Shown: one piece after another, positions 11,998 through 22,912 of the stretch
How positions within the stretch are numbered: the first letter of the stretch is position 1
Layout: each line of letters starts with the position of its first letter
Made by a program: the position numbers and the translations under genes
Notes under the pieces: generated by a model
Databases searched by the model: none
Seen by the model: only the letters and a program-made list of their open reading frames with translations
Told to the model about the DNA's origin: nothing
Assembly: GCA_030490835.1 (NCBI GenBank)
Contig: CM059972.1
Coordinates: 94,907,137 to 94,971,136 of the forward strand
Reading direction: 5' to 3'
From: Annona cherimola
Lineage: Eukaryota > Streptophyta > Magnoliopsida > Magnoliales > Annonaceae
DNA length: 64,000 nucleotides

Positions 11998-12280
11998 AAG
12001 GCTCCTTTGGGTAAGGTCTGAATTAAATAAATAAAATAAACGCCTCTTTTACGCATTCATTTTTATATTATTTGACACCTTAATTACCTATCCTCCTATT
12101 TCTATAATTCTTATATATTTCCATCATTTTTTCACATTTTTTATACAGTTAAAATAATCTAGTTTATCTATCTTCAGAAAGAAAAAAACTATTTTAGCTG
12201 TATTATTAATCATTATTTCATCGTAATACATTTCATCACTTTGTGATTTTTCAAAAAGATCTGTACAGTTTCTTTCCCAC
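11998..12280. mobile_element. Possible MITE, family B (diverged Tourist-like)
   Basis: It starts AAGGCTCCTTTGGGTAAGG and has a pyrimidine-rich body (TCATTTTTTCACATTTTT) like the elements at 39129-39372 and 50000-50230. The right end is not defined. Confidence 0.3.
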
Positions 12281-12296
12281 TTTTTTTTTTTAACCT

Positions 12297-12780
12297 CATA
12301 CCGAGTAGGCCTTTATTTTGTTTTAATTAATAATTTAAAGATTTTTGTTATATTTTGTGTATGGAATCATTCATTTATAGAGGAATAATGTTTTAGACGG
12401 TGTGAATGTTAACAACTTTAAAATTGATATATAGGTTGATTTAAATTGTGGCCACAAATTATACTCATATTTCTGGATATTATCACATAAAAAAATGTCA
12501 GTGACAGTCACGGATGATAGGACCCCCATTGCATGCAAATATCTAAAATACTCTAAAAATGGTAAACATTTATACACATGTTAAATACACTTATATTAAC
12601 AGTTTTATAAAAAAAATTTGAAAAAAAAATAAAAAAGGGGGTATATGCGCCCGGGCGCATGCAATCGAATCCCCGGATTATACCCCTAATTTCAGTTGTA
12701 GGTACGCTGTTTGGTTTGACATTAAAAATGACATCAAATTATGAAAAAACCCCTGGTAAAAATAAAATATCAATAAAATG
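12297..12780. repeat. Direct repeat copy 2 (filled site)
   Basis: It matches 11338-11650 over its left part and again after the insertion at 12520-12673, resuming at TTATACCCCTAATTTC. The two copies show many substitutions, so the duplication is old. Tandem insertion of one element or segmental duplication could explain the pair. Confidence 0.8.
12520..12673. mobile_element. Short Mutator-like/foldback insertion with 9-bp target duplication
   Basis: The ends are GGACCCCCATTGCATGC and, on the minus strand, GGGATTCGATTGCATGC, an imperfect 17-bp inverted repeat. The flanks CGGATGATA (12511-12519) and CGGATTATA (12674-12682) agree at 8 of 9 bases. The inside holds one arm of the foldback core (AAATGGTAAA, GTTAAATACACTTA). 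The empty site is in the sister repeat near 11551. Confidence 0.8.
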
Positions 12781-12782
12781 AA

Positions 12783-13440
12783 AAAAATGCAGCACATTTC
12801 TTGTACAGAGAGTGCAAGGCAAGTTTTGTCATTTAAAAAAGCTTTTCACCTTTATCTAACGGATCCAAACGATGTTCCCAGATCTAACGGATCCAAACGA
12901 TGCTATTTTTTTTATATGTGTAGTCACATTTGAAATTTGGGGTATAATTTACAGTCATATTAGGAATTAACTCTTGAGGTAATATAATTTTTTTTTTATG
13001 GAAAGATGTAATATAAATTAAACAACACTAACTTTACAACTTCAATGGATGGAGCCCACGAATATATTTGATTTGCAAGAAATTTTACTTCCTAATTAAG
13101 TAAATTAATTTTAAATGTAATGAGTGAATTAGATGTTGATAATCATCAAAGTGGGCCAAGATGGTGTGAAGCGCGCACTGCTCATATTGAGGGAATTATT
13201 AGTCATTGAACTTTTTGGCTTCCATTGTACTAAGGAAATGGGTGAAAATGAATTCTCCTTATTAACTATGCTACCAAGTAATTAATTGCACAGAAGGTTC
13301 CAACTTCTCCTCAAAGCTCAATGGAAATTTTCCGAGTATTATTTGCAACTACTCTTCTAGCTAAGAATTAAGGGCCGTTATGTAGTGCACTTGGGTGCAC
13401 CAAAGATAACACTTGGGCGCAATCGAAAAGTTTAATTTTA
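12783..13440. other. Noncoding stretch with a 28-bp tandem repeat and repeat fragments
   Basis: ATCTAACGGATCCAAACGATG occurs at 12854-12874 and 12882-12902. A fragment of the dispersed repeat R3 lies at about 13030-13150. At 13388-13402 the words GTGCACTTGGGTGCAC look like an isolated foldback terminus. No gene. Confidence 0.55.
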
Positions 13441-13690
13441 GGGTGTGTTTGGGAATGAATAAAACTTTTGATGAAAAGTTGTAGAGGGTAAAAGTTGCCA
13501 AACGATGTTATACAATAGGGGTAATGATGAGGAATAAATAGGATAAAGTTGAAATAGATAGGTTAGTTGTATTGGTAGTTGTGTAGAAATGATTGAAAAG
13601 TAGAGTAATTGTATAGAAAAATGTGAAGAAATGATTAAAAAATAGGGTAGTTGTGGAGAGTGAAAAGTTTTAAATTGAAAAGTTTTAAGT
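13441..13690 (+). mobile_element. Tourist-like MITE, family A, left end intact
   Basis: It starts GGGTGTGTTTGGGAATG after TTTTA and keeps the family body to GGAGAGTGAAAAGTTTTA. The expected right terminus CCAAACACACCC is missing, so it is truncated on the right. Confidence 0.8.
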
Positions 13691-13772
13691 TTTAAGTTTC
13701 GATTGCATTCTTTGCAGTATCTTCTAGAAAATCAGAATTCAATAAATTATAGTCAAACCTCTTATATATGTT

Positions 13773-14043
13773 TTTTCTTTTTTTTTATTGGAGTATATTT
13801 ACAACATATCTCAATTCATATCCCATTCAAAGCTCTAAGACAATTCTAACAATATTTTCAAAGGGAGACAACAAGTTTCCAAATATCAACGAGGGAGACC
13901 ACCAGCTCCCACCCAAATAAGGAGGACCACACATGCCCCCACAGAAATTTTTTGGTTCGAAATCCCACCTAGGATTCGAACACGCGCCGGTGGGAACGAA
14001 AGTTTTCATTCCGCACCCAGCGACCAAACGAGCGGCGTTTGGT
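13773..14043 (-). mobile_element. tRNA-derived SINE, full length, with 18-bp target duplication
   Basis: On the minus strand the element opens with a tRNA-like head, has a B box GTTCGAATCC (complement of 13972-13981), then a GTGGTCCTCC and GTGGTCTCCC body, and ends in an A-rich tail. Flanking direct repeats AAACCTCTTATATATGTT lie at 13755-13772 and 14044-14061 and match perfectly. It encodes nothing; spread would use a LINE reverse transcriptase in trans. Three relatives occur at 26375, 37480 and 58663. Confidence 0.92.
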
Positions 14044-14061
14044 AAACCTCTTATATATGTT

Positions 14062-14988
14062 AATTTCCTTTCTAGTTTAGTTATATTTTTATCTATTGTC
14101 AGCGATTCTATATGGCCTCCAGTGAATCAGGCCATTTGTAAAAAAAGAAAAAATTTAAGTATTTTTTTAATAAATATGCGTCCTATTTAGATATTTTACC
14201 TCGTGAAATTTACAAAATATTTGAATTTATTCGATATTTTTATTTTCGAAAATATGACGAAAATGGAGTAGATACATGTGTCGTTGATTTAAAAAAAAAT
14301 GAAAAATACTAGATAAATTTTTTGAAAAATGCTAAATTTCACGTGATGAAAAACCGAAGTGGGGCCTATAGAAACAATAATAAGTTTTAAAATATTTTAC
14401 GGGCGACCATATACAAAACAGGACCCTTATGTTTCATGGAACCATGATAGAATGTGCACTGGTCCCATATCACCGTGTCCTTGTCGGTGAAGAGTTACTT
14501 GGCAGTTGGCAATCCGATTGATCTTTTCCACGTAAATATTACAACTGCTCGAAATCAATTCTGCGAAATTTGTCCCCACAAAATTGTCAATTCGGATACT
14601 TGTTTGACATTTAGACTAAACAAATAGTAACTAATATGACCTTTGATTTGGATTCTATCCCACCAAAAAAAAAAAAAAAAAATCATTAATCAAAAATGCA
14701 AACTGTGGCATGGCCAAATGATCGCATTATGGAATAAATGAGTTGGTCAATTGGAAGTCCTTATTTATTTACTAACTATTATTATTATTATTTTCAAGAA
14801 ATTCTCCTATTAATTTGTTTATTCTCGATCTAATACAGTAGTATATTAGCTAATGTAATTTACAGGTAAAGAATGTATTTATTGAACCGATTAATTTGAT
14901 CGCCCGATGCTTCTGTGTTAAACCTTCGGTCTAATTTTAGCTTTAACAGCACCATATTAACCCAACCGTTTCGCTTCCAACTAACTTA
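14062..14988. other. Noncoding stretch, no gene recognised
   Basis: AT-rich. Contains a poly-A run (about 14664-14682) and (TAT)n. No supported coding frame. Confidence 0.5.
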
Positions 14989-15210
14989 GGGTGTTTGTTT
15001 AATGCTAAAATTTTTTATTTTTCATAATTATTTTATTTTTAATTATTTCTTCACGTCTTCCTCCACAAGTATCCTATCTTTCAATCAATTCTATACAATT
15101 AACGTATCACTTTATTCTCTTTACTTTTCATTATTATCCCTATCATATCATATCATTTTCTCTTATTTTAAAAATTTTTACAACAAAAATTTTATCATTT
15201 TCCAAACTTA
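14989..15210 (-). mobile_element. Tourist-like MITE, family A, reverse copy
   Basis: It starts GGGTGTTTGTTTAATGC and ends near TTTTCCAAACTTATTGG, with the family-A body inverted. The 81-codon frame across it is composition only. Confidence 0.7.
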
Positions 15211-15609
15211 TTGGTTTACCTACTTGGAAATAAAAATGGGAATATAAACTCAAGCTGTTTCATCGGACAATTTCATCCATGATCCTTCGTTGTACGAGAA
15301 GTGGTTTCTTCTCCTTCTTAGCTTTTCTTTTTCTAAAATTGTTATTTTTAGTAAATTTAATCCATATAATAAAATTTTACCATTTTAAAGATCTATATAC
15401 TTTAATGAATTTCTGCTTTACGAAATTTCTGTATTTTTCTAAAATTGTTATGTTAGTTATATTTGATCAATATAATAGGTTTTTCCATTTTTGAGATTTA
15501 TATATATATATTAATTTCAAATATTGGATTATTTTAGTCCTTTTCAAAAAAAATTAAAAAGTTTTAAAACATATATTTTTGGGCTAGATGCATGGTTATT
15601 CCCATGCAT

Positions 15610-15640
<31 letters not shown>

Positions 15641-15841
15641 ATCATCTCTCAAACCCAAATCATTTATTATCTTTGTTAATAGGTACTAATTTGCAATATC
15701 AAAAATCACTTTGATTGGAAATTTATATTTCAAAATGTTAACATGTTTTAGGAGTGACTATACAAGTATTAAGTTTAAAAGTTATGATATATAAATATTT
15801 AATATATATGATTTTTAGCATTATAAACAAAAATATACATA
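15211..15841. other. Noncoding stretch with (TA)n microsatellite
   Basis: AT-rich. An alternating TA tract spans about 15613-15641. No gene is supported. Confidence 0.5.
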
Positions 15842-16930
15842 TGTGAACTTATATGAAAACCTTTTTTTATTAGTTTTGATCACGACAAAAGATAAGTTTT
15901 TGTGTCATTGATTTCGATTTTGCGAAATTGTATTTTGGGATGAATTTGTGAAAGTATGGTACTCTTATATGGGATCTTGAAAAGTGTGGTGTGTTTGTGA
16001 AATTTTTGAATTTATAATACTAATTGTGATAGGATTGAATTTGAAATAGATGGATAACTTGAAAATGGAATATGTTTGGTGGGATGCTTGGAATAATTTT
16101 GGAATATGCTCACTTGATAACTTTGCTTTGAATAATCATAGAATATGATTTTTGGAGATATGCTTAATCTTGAATCAAGATTGATTTATTCGTTAGTAAT
16201 TATTTTGAGTGGATTAACGTGATTGAAGCAGGACTTTTCTCAAAATTTGTGTTTTACAAAAATAGGAAAAATGTTGACCTTTTGGTTCTGTTCTCACGCT
16301 GTCTCCGAAGGTTAACCTTTTGGTGAGAAAAGGTCAACCTTTTCTTAGCAGTAGAAATGCAAATTTTAAGAAGTCGAGGTCTTGTGATCTCTTAAGTTAT
16401 CTTTTAGGTCATGTTTCAAGAGTTCGAGAGATTATAAAAGAGAACTTGGAAGAGTTAGAAGACATTGAAATTTTTTTAAAAAAAAATACCGGAGTATAAA
16501 TTTGAGAGACTCCAAAGTACTTCATTGTGAGATAGCTTTTTGTAGAGATTCAAAAGTGAAACTGAAGTTGCAAATTCTTTAAGGTGTTGTGCTGGGCATC
16601 CAAAGATATAAATTGTTGATTAATTGAAGAGTTGCTGCTCTCGCAGATGTGTTAAACCGATTTTCTTTTTATTTAAAGTTTTGTTCTTTGCATTATCTTG
16701 GTGTTGATAGTGATCAAACTAAAGAAAGTGAATTAAAGTGTTGATTACTTCACAAGCTTACTTGGAGTTTAGTACCAATTCAGAAGACAGTTGAACAAAT
16801 TGTACAATTGTAACTTGTGTGTTACAGTTGATTAGTGGAACCTAAGTCGTCGTGCTTGGATAGTAGAGTAGGATAGGAAGATCTGAACCACTATACATGT
16901 TCTTATCTTTATGGTTTGATTTTATTATTG
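15842..16930 (+). repeat. 5' LTR of the gag-only element
   Basis: It begins TGTGAACTTATATG, has a TATA box ATTATAAAAG (16431-16440), and carries GTGGAACCTAAGTCGTCGTG near its end, a phrase shared with the solo LTR at 54550. Compared with the 3' LTR its last ~75 bp are missing, consistent with a deletion between GTGG words at the LTR/primer-site junction. Confidence 0.75.
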
Positions 16931-16942
16931 TGGTACCAGAGT
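16931..16942 (+). promoter_or_regulatory. Primer-binding site (initiator tRNA-Met type)
   Basis: TGGTACCAGAGT differs at two positions from TGGTATCAGAGC, the usual plant retrotransposon site complementary to the 3' end of initiator tRNA-Met. Confidence 0.7.
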
Positions 16943-16972
16943 GGAGTTCTTTGAATTTAACAAAGAAATCAT

Positions 16973-18620
16973 ATGACTAATGAAAGAACTCATTTTGGTT
17001 ACTTTGAAGGTCATTCTATTATACGTCCCTCATACTGTGATGGTTCAAATTTTGTATATAGAAAATTTAGAATAAAGATATTTCTCGTGAGACATGATAT
17101 CAGGCTACGAAAAGTTGTTGAATCTAGTTTGGACTTATCTGGGGATGAATTTCTATTGTTTTAAATTGATAGCAAACTGAACAAATTTAGGGTATGTTTG
17201 GTTCGAAGTAAAACTTTTGATGAAAAATTTTTGAAGTAGAAGTTGTCAAATCAAAGAAAATGATGTGATATAATAGGGATAATGATGAGGAGTAAAGAGA
17301 ATAAAGTTAAAATAGATAGGTTAGTTGTATGGGTAATTGTGTAGAAATGATTGAAAAGTATGGTAGTTTGTATAGAAAAATGTGAAAAAATAATTAAAAA
17401 ATAGAATAATTATGGAGAGTGAAAAGTTTTAGTTGACACTTTTTTGCCCCAAACAAACACACCCTTAGTTAAATGTTAGACTCTCTTTATTTTTTTTTGA
17501 ATTTAACAGGATTTCCTATTAGGCTTCTACAAAAGAGGGATGTGACACTTTTGTACTTACCCATGAAAAAACATCACAAGTGAAAAAGTCTAAGATTAAT
17601 ATGCTCATGCATGATTTTGAGTTATTTATAATGAAACTAGCTGAATCCATTTTTGAGATGTTTTGCATATTTACTGATATTATGAATAATCTTAAAGGTT
17701 ATGGAAAGTTAATTACTACAATTGACTAAGTCAAGAAGTTGCTTCGATCTTTACTTGCAACATGGATTGCTAAAGTGACTACAACTGAGGAGGTTAAAGA
17801 TCTCACAACTATGACTGTTGATCAATTGATTGACTCATTAATAACTTATGAAATTGTTCTTTAAAAAGAATAATGAAAATAATGTGAAAAGTAAAAAATC
17901 ATTTGGTTTAGAAGCTGATCTAAATATTTCTTTTGATGATGTATGTGATGATGATGATGAAGTTGAAATGCTCATCGAGGTGTTTAGAAAATTCATCACT
18001 AAAAATAGGTTAAAAGGGAACAAAACTGCAGTGGCAAAGAGAATTCAAAAGAATATTCTCAACAAGATCATGCAAAGGTATGAATTTGAAAGGAAAGATA
18101 ACAATCTAATGAAGATGAGATGTTTCAATTTTAGAGGATATAAGTATTTCAAGAATTCATTTTCTTCTCTACAAGTCAAGAATTCAAACTTTATATGTAA
18201 GAAAAGTAAAAATCATGAACCTTGGAGTGATAATGATACCCCCTCTTGTCAATTCTGAATCCGATGATGAACTAGTTTAAATTGCATAGCACATGAATAT
18301 TAATTTTTTGACAGATTACTCTGATGATGATTATAGATCAGAAGTAAGTTTCCTTCATATAACTGAACTTCAAAAGACATATAAAAAATTATTTCATAAA
18401 TTCACTGTTATATCTGAAAAATGTCAGATTGAAAAAAAGAAATTGAATATCAGGGATTAAAATGTTTGAAACTTCACGAAAGCATTCAAAAATTGACAAA
18501 TGAAAATGAATCTTTAAAATCTGTAGAACACTAACAACATGAAAAACAGTTACGTAAGAAAATTTCCACTCATAATGATATTTGTAATTTTTTTTGTTCA
18601 CTTGGATATTTTTCATTTGT
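16973..18620 (+). pseudogene. Degenerate copia/Sirevirus-type gag
   Basis: From 16973 a frame gives HSIIRPSYCDGSNFVYRKFR, the typical gag start (ITRPP.FDG.NF.YWK). After the MITE, about 17580-17860 encodes a UBN2-type region with INMLMHDFELF, ESIFEMF..FTDI, VKKLLRSL and EVKDLTTMTVDQLI, broken by one stop (17727-17729). A frame from 17848 gives the acidic linker (DDDDEVE) and a remnant zinc knuckle at about 18118 (CFNFRGYKYFKN, where C..C..GH....C is expected, so most metal ligands are lost). At 18370-18520 a coiled-coil-like part with stops follows. Gag would form the particle shell. As it stands, the copy cannot make an intact protein. Confidence 0.75.
17190..17464 (+). mobile_element. Tourist-like MITE, family A, complete, inserted into gag
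   Basis: The termini are GGGTATGTTTGG and CCAAACAAACACACCC, with the triplet TTA on both sides (17187-17189, 17465-17467). TTA target duplication and these termini are diagnostic of PIF/Harbinger (Tourist) MITEs. This copy defines the family ends and length (275 bp). Confidence 0.9.
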
Positions 18621-21146
18621 TTGCTCATTGAAGAGAATGCAGGCTTGAGGTGTTAAACTCATTTGGAAACAAAAAAATGTTTGCATATATTGACACTAAC
18701 GAAGGTAGACCTATGCGATGGGTATCAAAGACACAATTTTTTTGTTTCACAAAAACTGGGGTAAGTTGGTAAATGTATAATGATTGCTCTCAATCGTATG
18801 ACTGGTATCAGAAAAACAAAAAAAAGGATCAAGATAGGGTTGATTTTTGAAGGTAACAATAAAGAAAAATTTGGAACATAAGTATGAAAATAAACAAAGA
18901 TACAACATCGCGAGGTAAGATTTTATTCAAAATCATGTCCAATGCTTGGAATTTGTTCTTATTAGAGATCAATTAGATATATTTTTATTAAATCACTTCT
19001 TTATAAAAGAATAAGTGTTGTTGATTCTATTTACATGATAGTTTGAGATTAATGGATCAAATTAATTATAAATATTTCATAATTTTTATTTTTTGAAATT
19101 GACAAGAAAATGTCGACGGTTTTTGTCAAAAATTCGATAGTTTCATTTGAACAAAGAAAAAATAAAAATAATTCAAGAGATGTATGTTTTCATTTTAAAA
19201 TCTTTTCTTTAGAGCTTGGACAACTCGGCAAATTGAGGATATTTTGTTGGTAACTAGAATTGGTGAGATAACTTTTTCTATATTGATTTTTTTATTAAGT
19301 TCATTTTGTTCGAGGTTGTCATAATTCCACATTTCCTTCCTCTCTGCTTCTATATTCTATTTTTTATTGCTTTTATTGGTTATTCAATTATAACTATCAT
19401 ACATTTAGAGTCTATTTATTGTGTATCTTTCATTACAACAAAAACACATCACTCTCCCAACCAAAATCCTAGCCAAACTACCTACCCTATTCTCACTTAG
19501 CCAAAAGCTTAACCATCATCCATAGTCAAAATTTTAGGCCAAAACTAACTAGCCAAAATCACAACAAAACCAAAGTTAAATCCATTTTGCTAAAACCTTG
19601 TCTTTCCTGGAAATTAGTTTCTTGAAACCAAACTCATAACCTAAACATCTCTTATCGAATCGATTTTAAAACAACTTACTAAGAGAAAGGAAAGAGGAAA
19701 GTGAATGATATATTTCTTGATATATCTCCTCTAAGGCTTAGTAGGATTTCAAATACTGTCATTAGGGAAAGATGAAATATAAAGATCGATATATGCATCT
19801 TCTCTATCCAAGGTTCTTTTGATAAGAATAGTTCGAATCAAAGGTTTAACCTTAACACATTAAAGAGTAAAAAGAATGAGAAAGAGAAAAAATGCCAAAA
19901 AGTTCAACCTCAACACATTTAAAAGAAAAATGCATGATAAATGATGTCAAATTAAGATTGTTTCAAGGAAAAACTTTTCTATCTTCAACTTGAGAAAGTG
20001 AATGATGATACATTGCTATAAAAGAACATGTTTCTTTATGAATTTATTGTATGAAATATTTCTCATTCCGTTGTTCAAGCTCATCGGTCCGGATTTGAGA
20101 CAGGAATGACTCATTGAACTCAACTCCTATAATATAATTGAAGAATTTTGTTCAAAAGAATAAATCACAAATAAGCTAATGACGAAAACTAGCCTTCAAC
20201 ATTTAAAAAGTAAATGATTTCAAGTGATATGGGACCTTATGGTAAAAGAATGTGGATCTCAATGTAAAATGTGAAGAAATCTGATAAGGAAGGTAAAGAA
20301 CCATCTCTAAACCTAAACCTAAACTTTTGTACTTCTAACCTTTTACTAAAACTATTTGTCAACCCTCTATCACAAACATACAGTAGACTTGACTACCTCG
20401 AATAAGTTCCTAACTGGTTATTTTTCTTTGTTCATTTCTCATCTTGATTTTTTGAAGAAAGAATGTCATAGGGTGCAAATTTGAAGAAAGAATGTCATAG
20501 GGTGCAAATTTGATTATATATCTCATCGTTGTAACACTTCTCTAAAAAAAATGCTCCATATTCCAAATAATCTTCTCCAAACTCTTCACCTTCTCCCAAA
20601 CTTCCATGTTTCAAAATTTCAGATATATTGCTCAAATGAACTACATTTGTGCACAAAGTTTCTATTCAAAAATTCACTTCAGGTTAATCTACAAAGAGGA
20701 AATCAAAGAAGTCATCTCAAAGAAAGTTCTCACTCCGACCAAGAAAGCTCAAAGTATCATTCAGTACTAAGTTTGACATAGTCTCTAAAGAAGAAGAGAT
20801 GATGAAGTTACATCTTCTCAAAAGAAATATATCAAGAAGAACATTTTTAATTTTCTAAGTTCGAATAAGACCATTTTAATTTCTCAAAATATCTCTCAAG
20901 ACTCATTAATGTTTGTTTGATTTTGTTAAATTCCTATATCACTGCATTTTGGATACATTAGCACTGAAATTTATAGTTTATTACTAATGTTTAATGATTT
21001 ATCTTCATCACTTTTCGCTAATAACAAAAGGGAGAGAAATACAATTATTTCGAATTGTAATTTTTTTGTGTGCTCTCTAACTATTTGGAAGCATGGTGAT
21101 AGGGGGAGCAATATTCAATAATAGTTATAGATATTTTATTATTATC
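18621..21146 (+). other. Interior of the gag-only element, no pol domain recognised
   Basis: AT-rich sequence without copia protease, integrase, RT or RNase H motifs in any frame I could read. It contains CCAAAATC..AGCCAAA repeats (19455-19570) and a 29-bp tandem duplication TTGAAGAAAGAATGTCATAG (20452-20480, 20481-20509). Frames of 64-91 codons show no family. Confidence 0.55.
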
Positions 21147-21159
21147 AAAAAGAGGAGAA
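21147..21159 (+). promoter_or_regulatory. Polypurine tract
   Basis: AAAAAGAGGAGAA lies directly before the TGTGAACTT start of the 3' LTR, as expected for second-strand priming. Confidence 0.75.
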
Positions 21160-22372
21160 TGTGAACTTATATGAAAACCTCCTTTTTGATTAGTTTTGAT
21201 GATGACAAAAGATAAGTTTTTGTGCCATTGATTTTGATATTTCTAAATTGTATTTTGGGATGAATTTGTGAAAGTATGATGATCTTATAAAGGATTTTGA
21301 AAAGTGTCGTGTGTTTGATAAAATTTTGAGTGTATAATACTAATGTGATAGGATTGAACTTGAAATAAAGATAACTTAAAATGGAATCTTCTTGGTGGGA
21401 TGCTTGGAATAATCTTGAAATATGTTCACTTAATAACTTCACTTGGAATAATCATGAAATATGCTTTTTGAGATGTGCTTAATTTTGAACTAAGACAAAT
21501 TTATTCGTTTGTAATTATCTTAAGTGGATTAACATGATTGAAGGAGGACTTTTTCCACAATTTGTGTTTTACAAAATTGGATAAAGTTCGACCTTTTGGT
21601 TCTGTTCTCAAGCTATCTCAACTGGAGCAAGTAAAAAGTTTACCTTTTAGTGAGAAAATATAAGCTTTTTTAGGTGGCATAAATGCAAATTTTAAAGAGT
21701 CAAGGTATACAAAGTGATCTCTTGAGCTATCCTTTAGACCACATTTCAAGAGTTCAAGAGGCTATAAAGGGAGAACTTCAGAAAGCTAGAAAGCATTGAA
21801 AAATTGAAGAAAAATATGCAAGTACAAATTTAAGAAACTCCAAAGTACTTCATTATGAGATAACTTTTTGTGAAGGTTCAAAGGTGAAACTGAAGTTGCA
21901 AATTCTTGAAGGTATTGTTGTTGGGCATCCAAAGCTACAAAATGTTGATCAATTGAAAAAGTTGCTGCTTTTGCAAATATACTAAACCTGTTTGCTTTGT
22001 ATTAAAAGTTTTATTTTTGTATTTCCTTGGTGTTGATGATGATCAAACCAAAAGAAAGGTTGTAATACCTTTGTGTTGATAGTGATCGAATTAATAGGAA
22101 GTGAATTAAAGTGTTAATTACTTCACGATCTACCTGGAGCTTAATATCAATTTAAAAGACAGTTGAGCAAACTATATTACTATAACTTGTGTGTTAAAGT
22201 TGACTAATAGAACCCAAGTCGTCGTGCTTGGAGAGTAGAATGAGATTGAAAGATCTAAACTACTGTATGTGTTTTTGTCTTTATGATTTGATTTTATTAG
22301 TGTGGTTTGTATTTTTGTTTGATTCATATTATTTTTCCAAAGTTCTTTGAGTAGTTATCACACGAGACCCAA
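21160..22372 (+). repeat. 3' LTR of the gag-only element
   Basis: It starts TGTGAACTTATATG and matches the left repeat with many substitutions and small indels. It has TATAAAG at 21763-21769 and an extra partial duplication of TTGGTGTTGAT...GATCAAAC (about 22028-22090). The tail ...GTTTGATTCATATT...ACCCAACA has the form of a copia LTR end. Heavy LTR divergence means an old insertion. Confidence 0.75.
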
Positions 22373-22550
22373 CAATATTTCTAAATGTACACATAATTTG
22401 GATCTTTTCAAAAAGTCTTTCAAATTTAAAAAGTAAAGAGTTCATGGGAAATAGGTTGCATTATATCATAACCACTATTTATTAGGTAATATAATTGATT
22501 TCTATCAAATGAGATTTTGTCTCTATGCCTATATACTATCACTTTTGTTA

Positions 22551-22912
22551 GGGCACTTTAGTGGGCGTTAAAAATTTTGTTGAAATGCACTTGCGAATAA
22601 GGTTTTTTATATTTTAACATTATAATATTTTAAAATTATTTTTTAGAATTTTTTACCATTTTCTATTTTAAAATCCAACTTACATAAAATTGATTTATTT
22701 AATGTGAGAAATGTTTAAAAAATTAAATATTCTTATATTTTAAATGTATTTTCATGTAGTTTTCTTATCTTTTACTATTTAAATATTTATCGCATAATTT
22801 ATTATTTAACAATTTTTTGAAAATTTTTTACAACATTTGTGAACAATAATTTTATTTTTCAAAGAGCATTTTTATCATTTCAATAAAATTTTTAGCATTC
22901 ATTAACGTGCAC
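22551..22912. mobile_element. Inverted-repeat element, about 360 bp
   Basis: Left arm GGGCACTTTAGTGGGCG then TTAAAAATTTTGTTGAAATG; the right end reads in reverse TTAATGAATG then CTAAAAATTTTATTGAAATG. The core is AT-rich and noncoding. No target duplication was established. Confidence 0.6.

Larger units (their letters stand above)
15842..22372 (+). mobile_element. Nonautonomous LTR retrotransposon (copia/Sirevirus-like, gag only)
   Basis: Two long direct repeats (15842-16930 and from 21160) bracket a 4.2-kb interior. A primer-binding-like site sits after the left repeat and a purine tract before the right one. The interior holds a broken gag related to copia/Sirevirus gag. I find no protease, integrase, reverse transcriptase or RNase H, so it fits the TR-GAG/LARD type that depends on a partner element. 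The 3' limit (near CACGAGACCCAACA) is uncertain because the left repeat lacks the last ~75 bp. No target duplication was found. A MITE at 17190-17464 inserted into gag. Confidence 0.75.
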
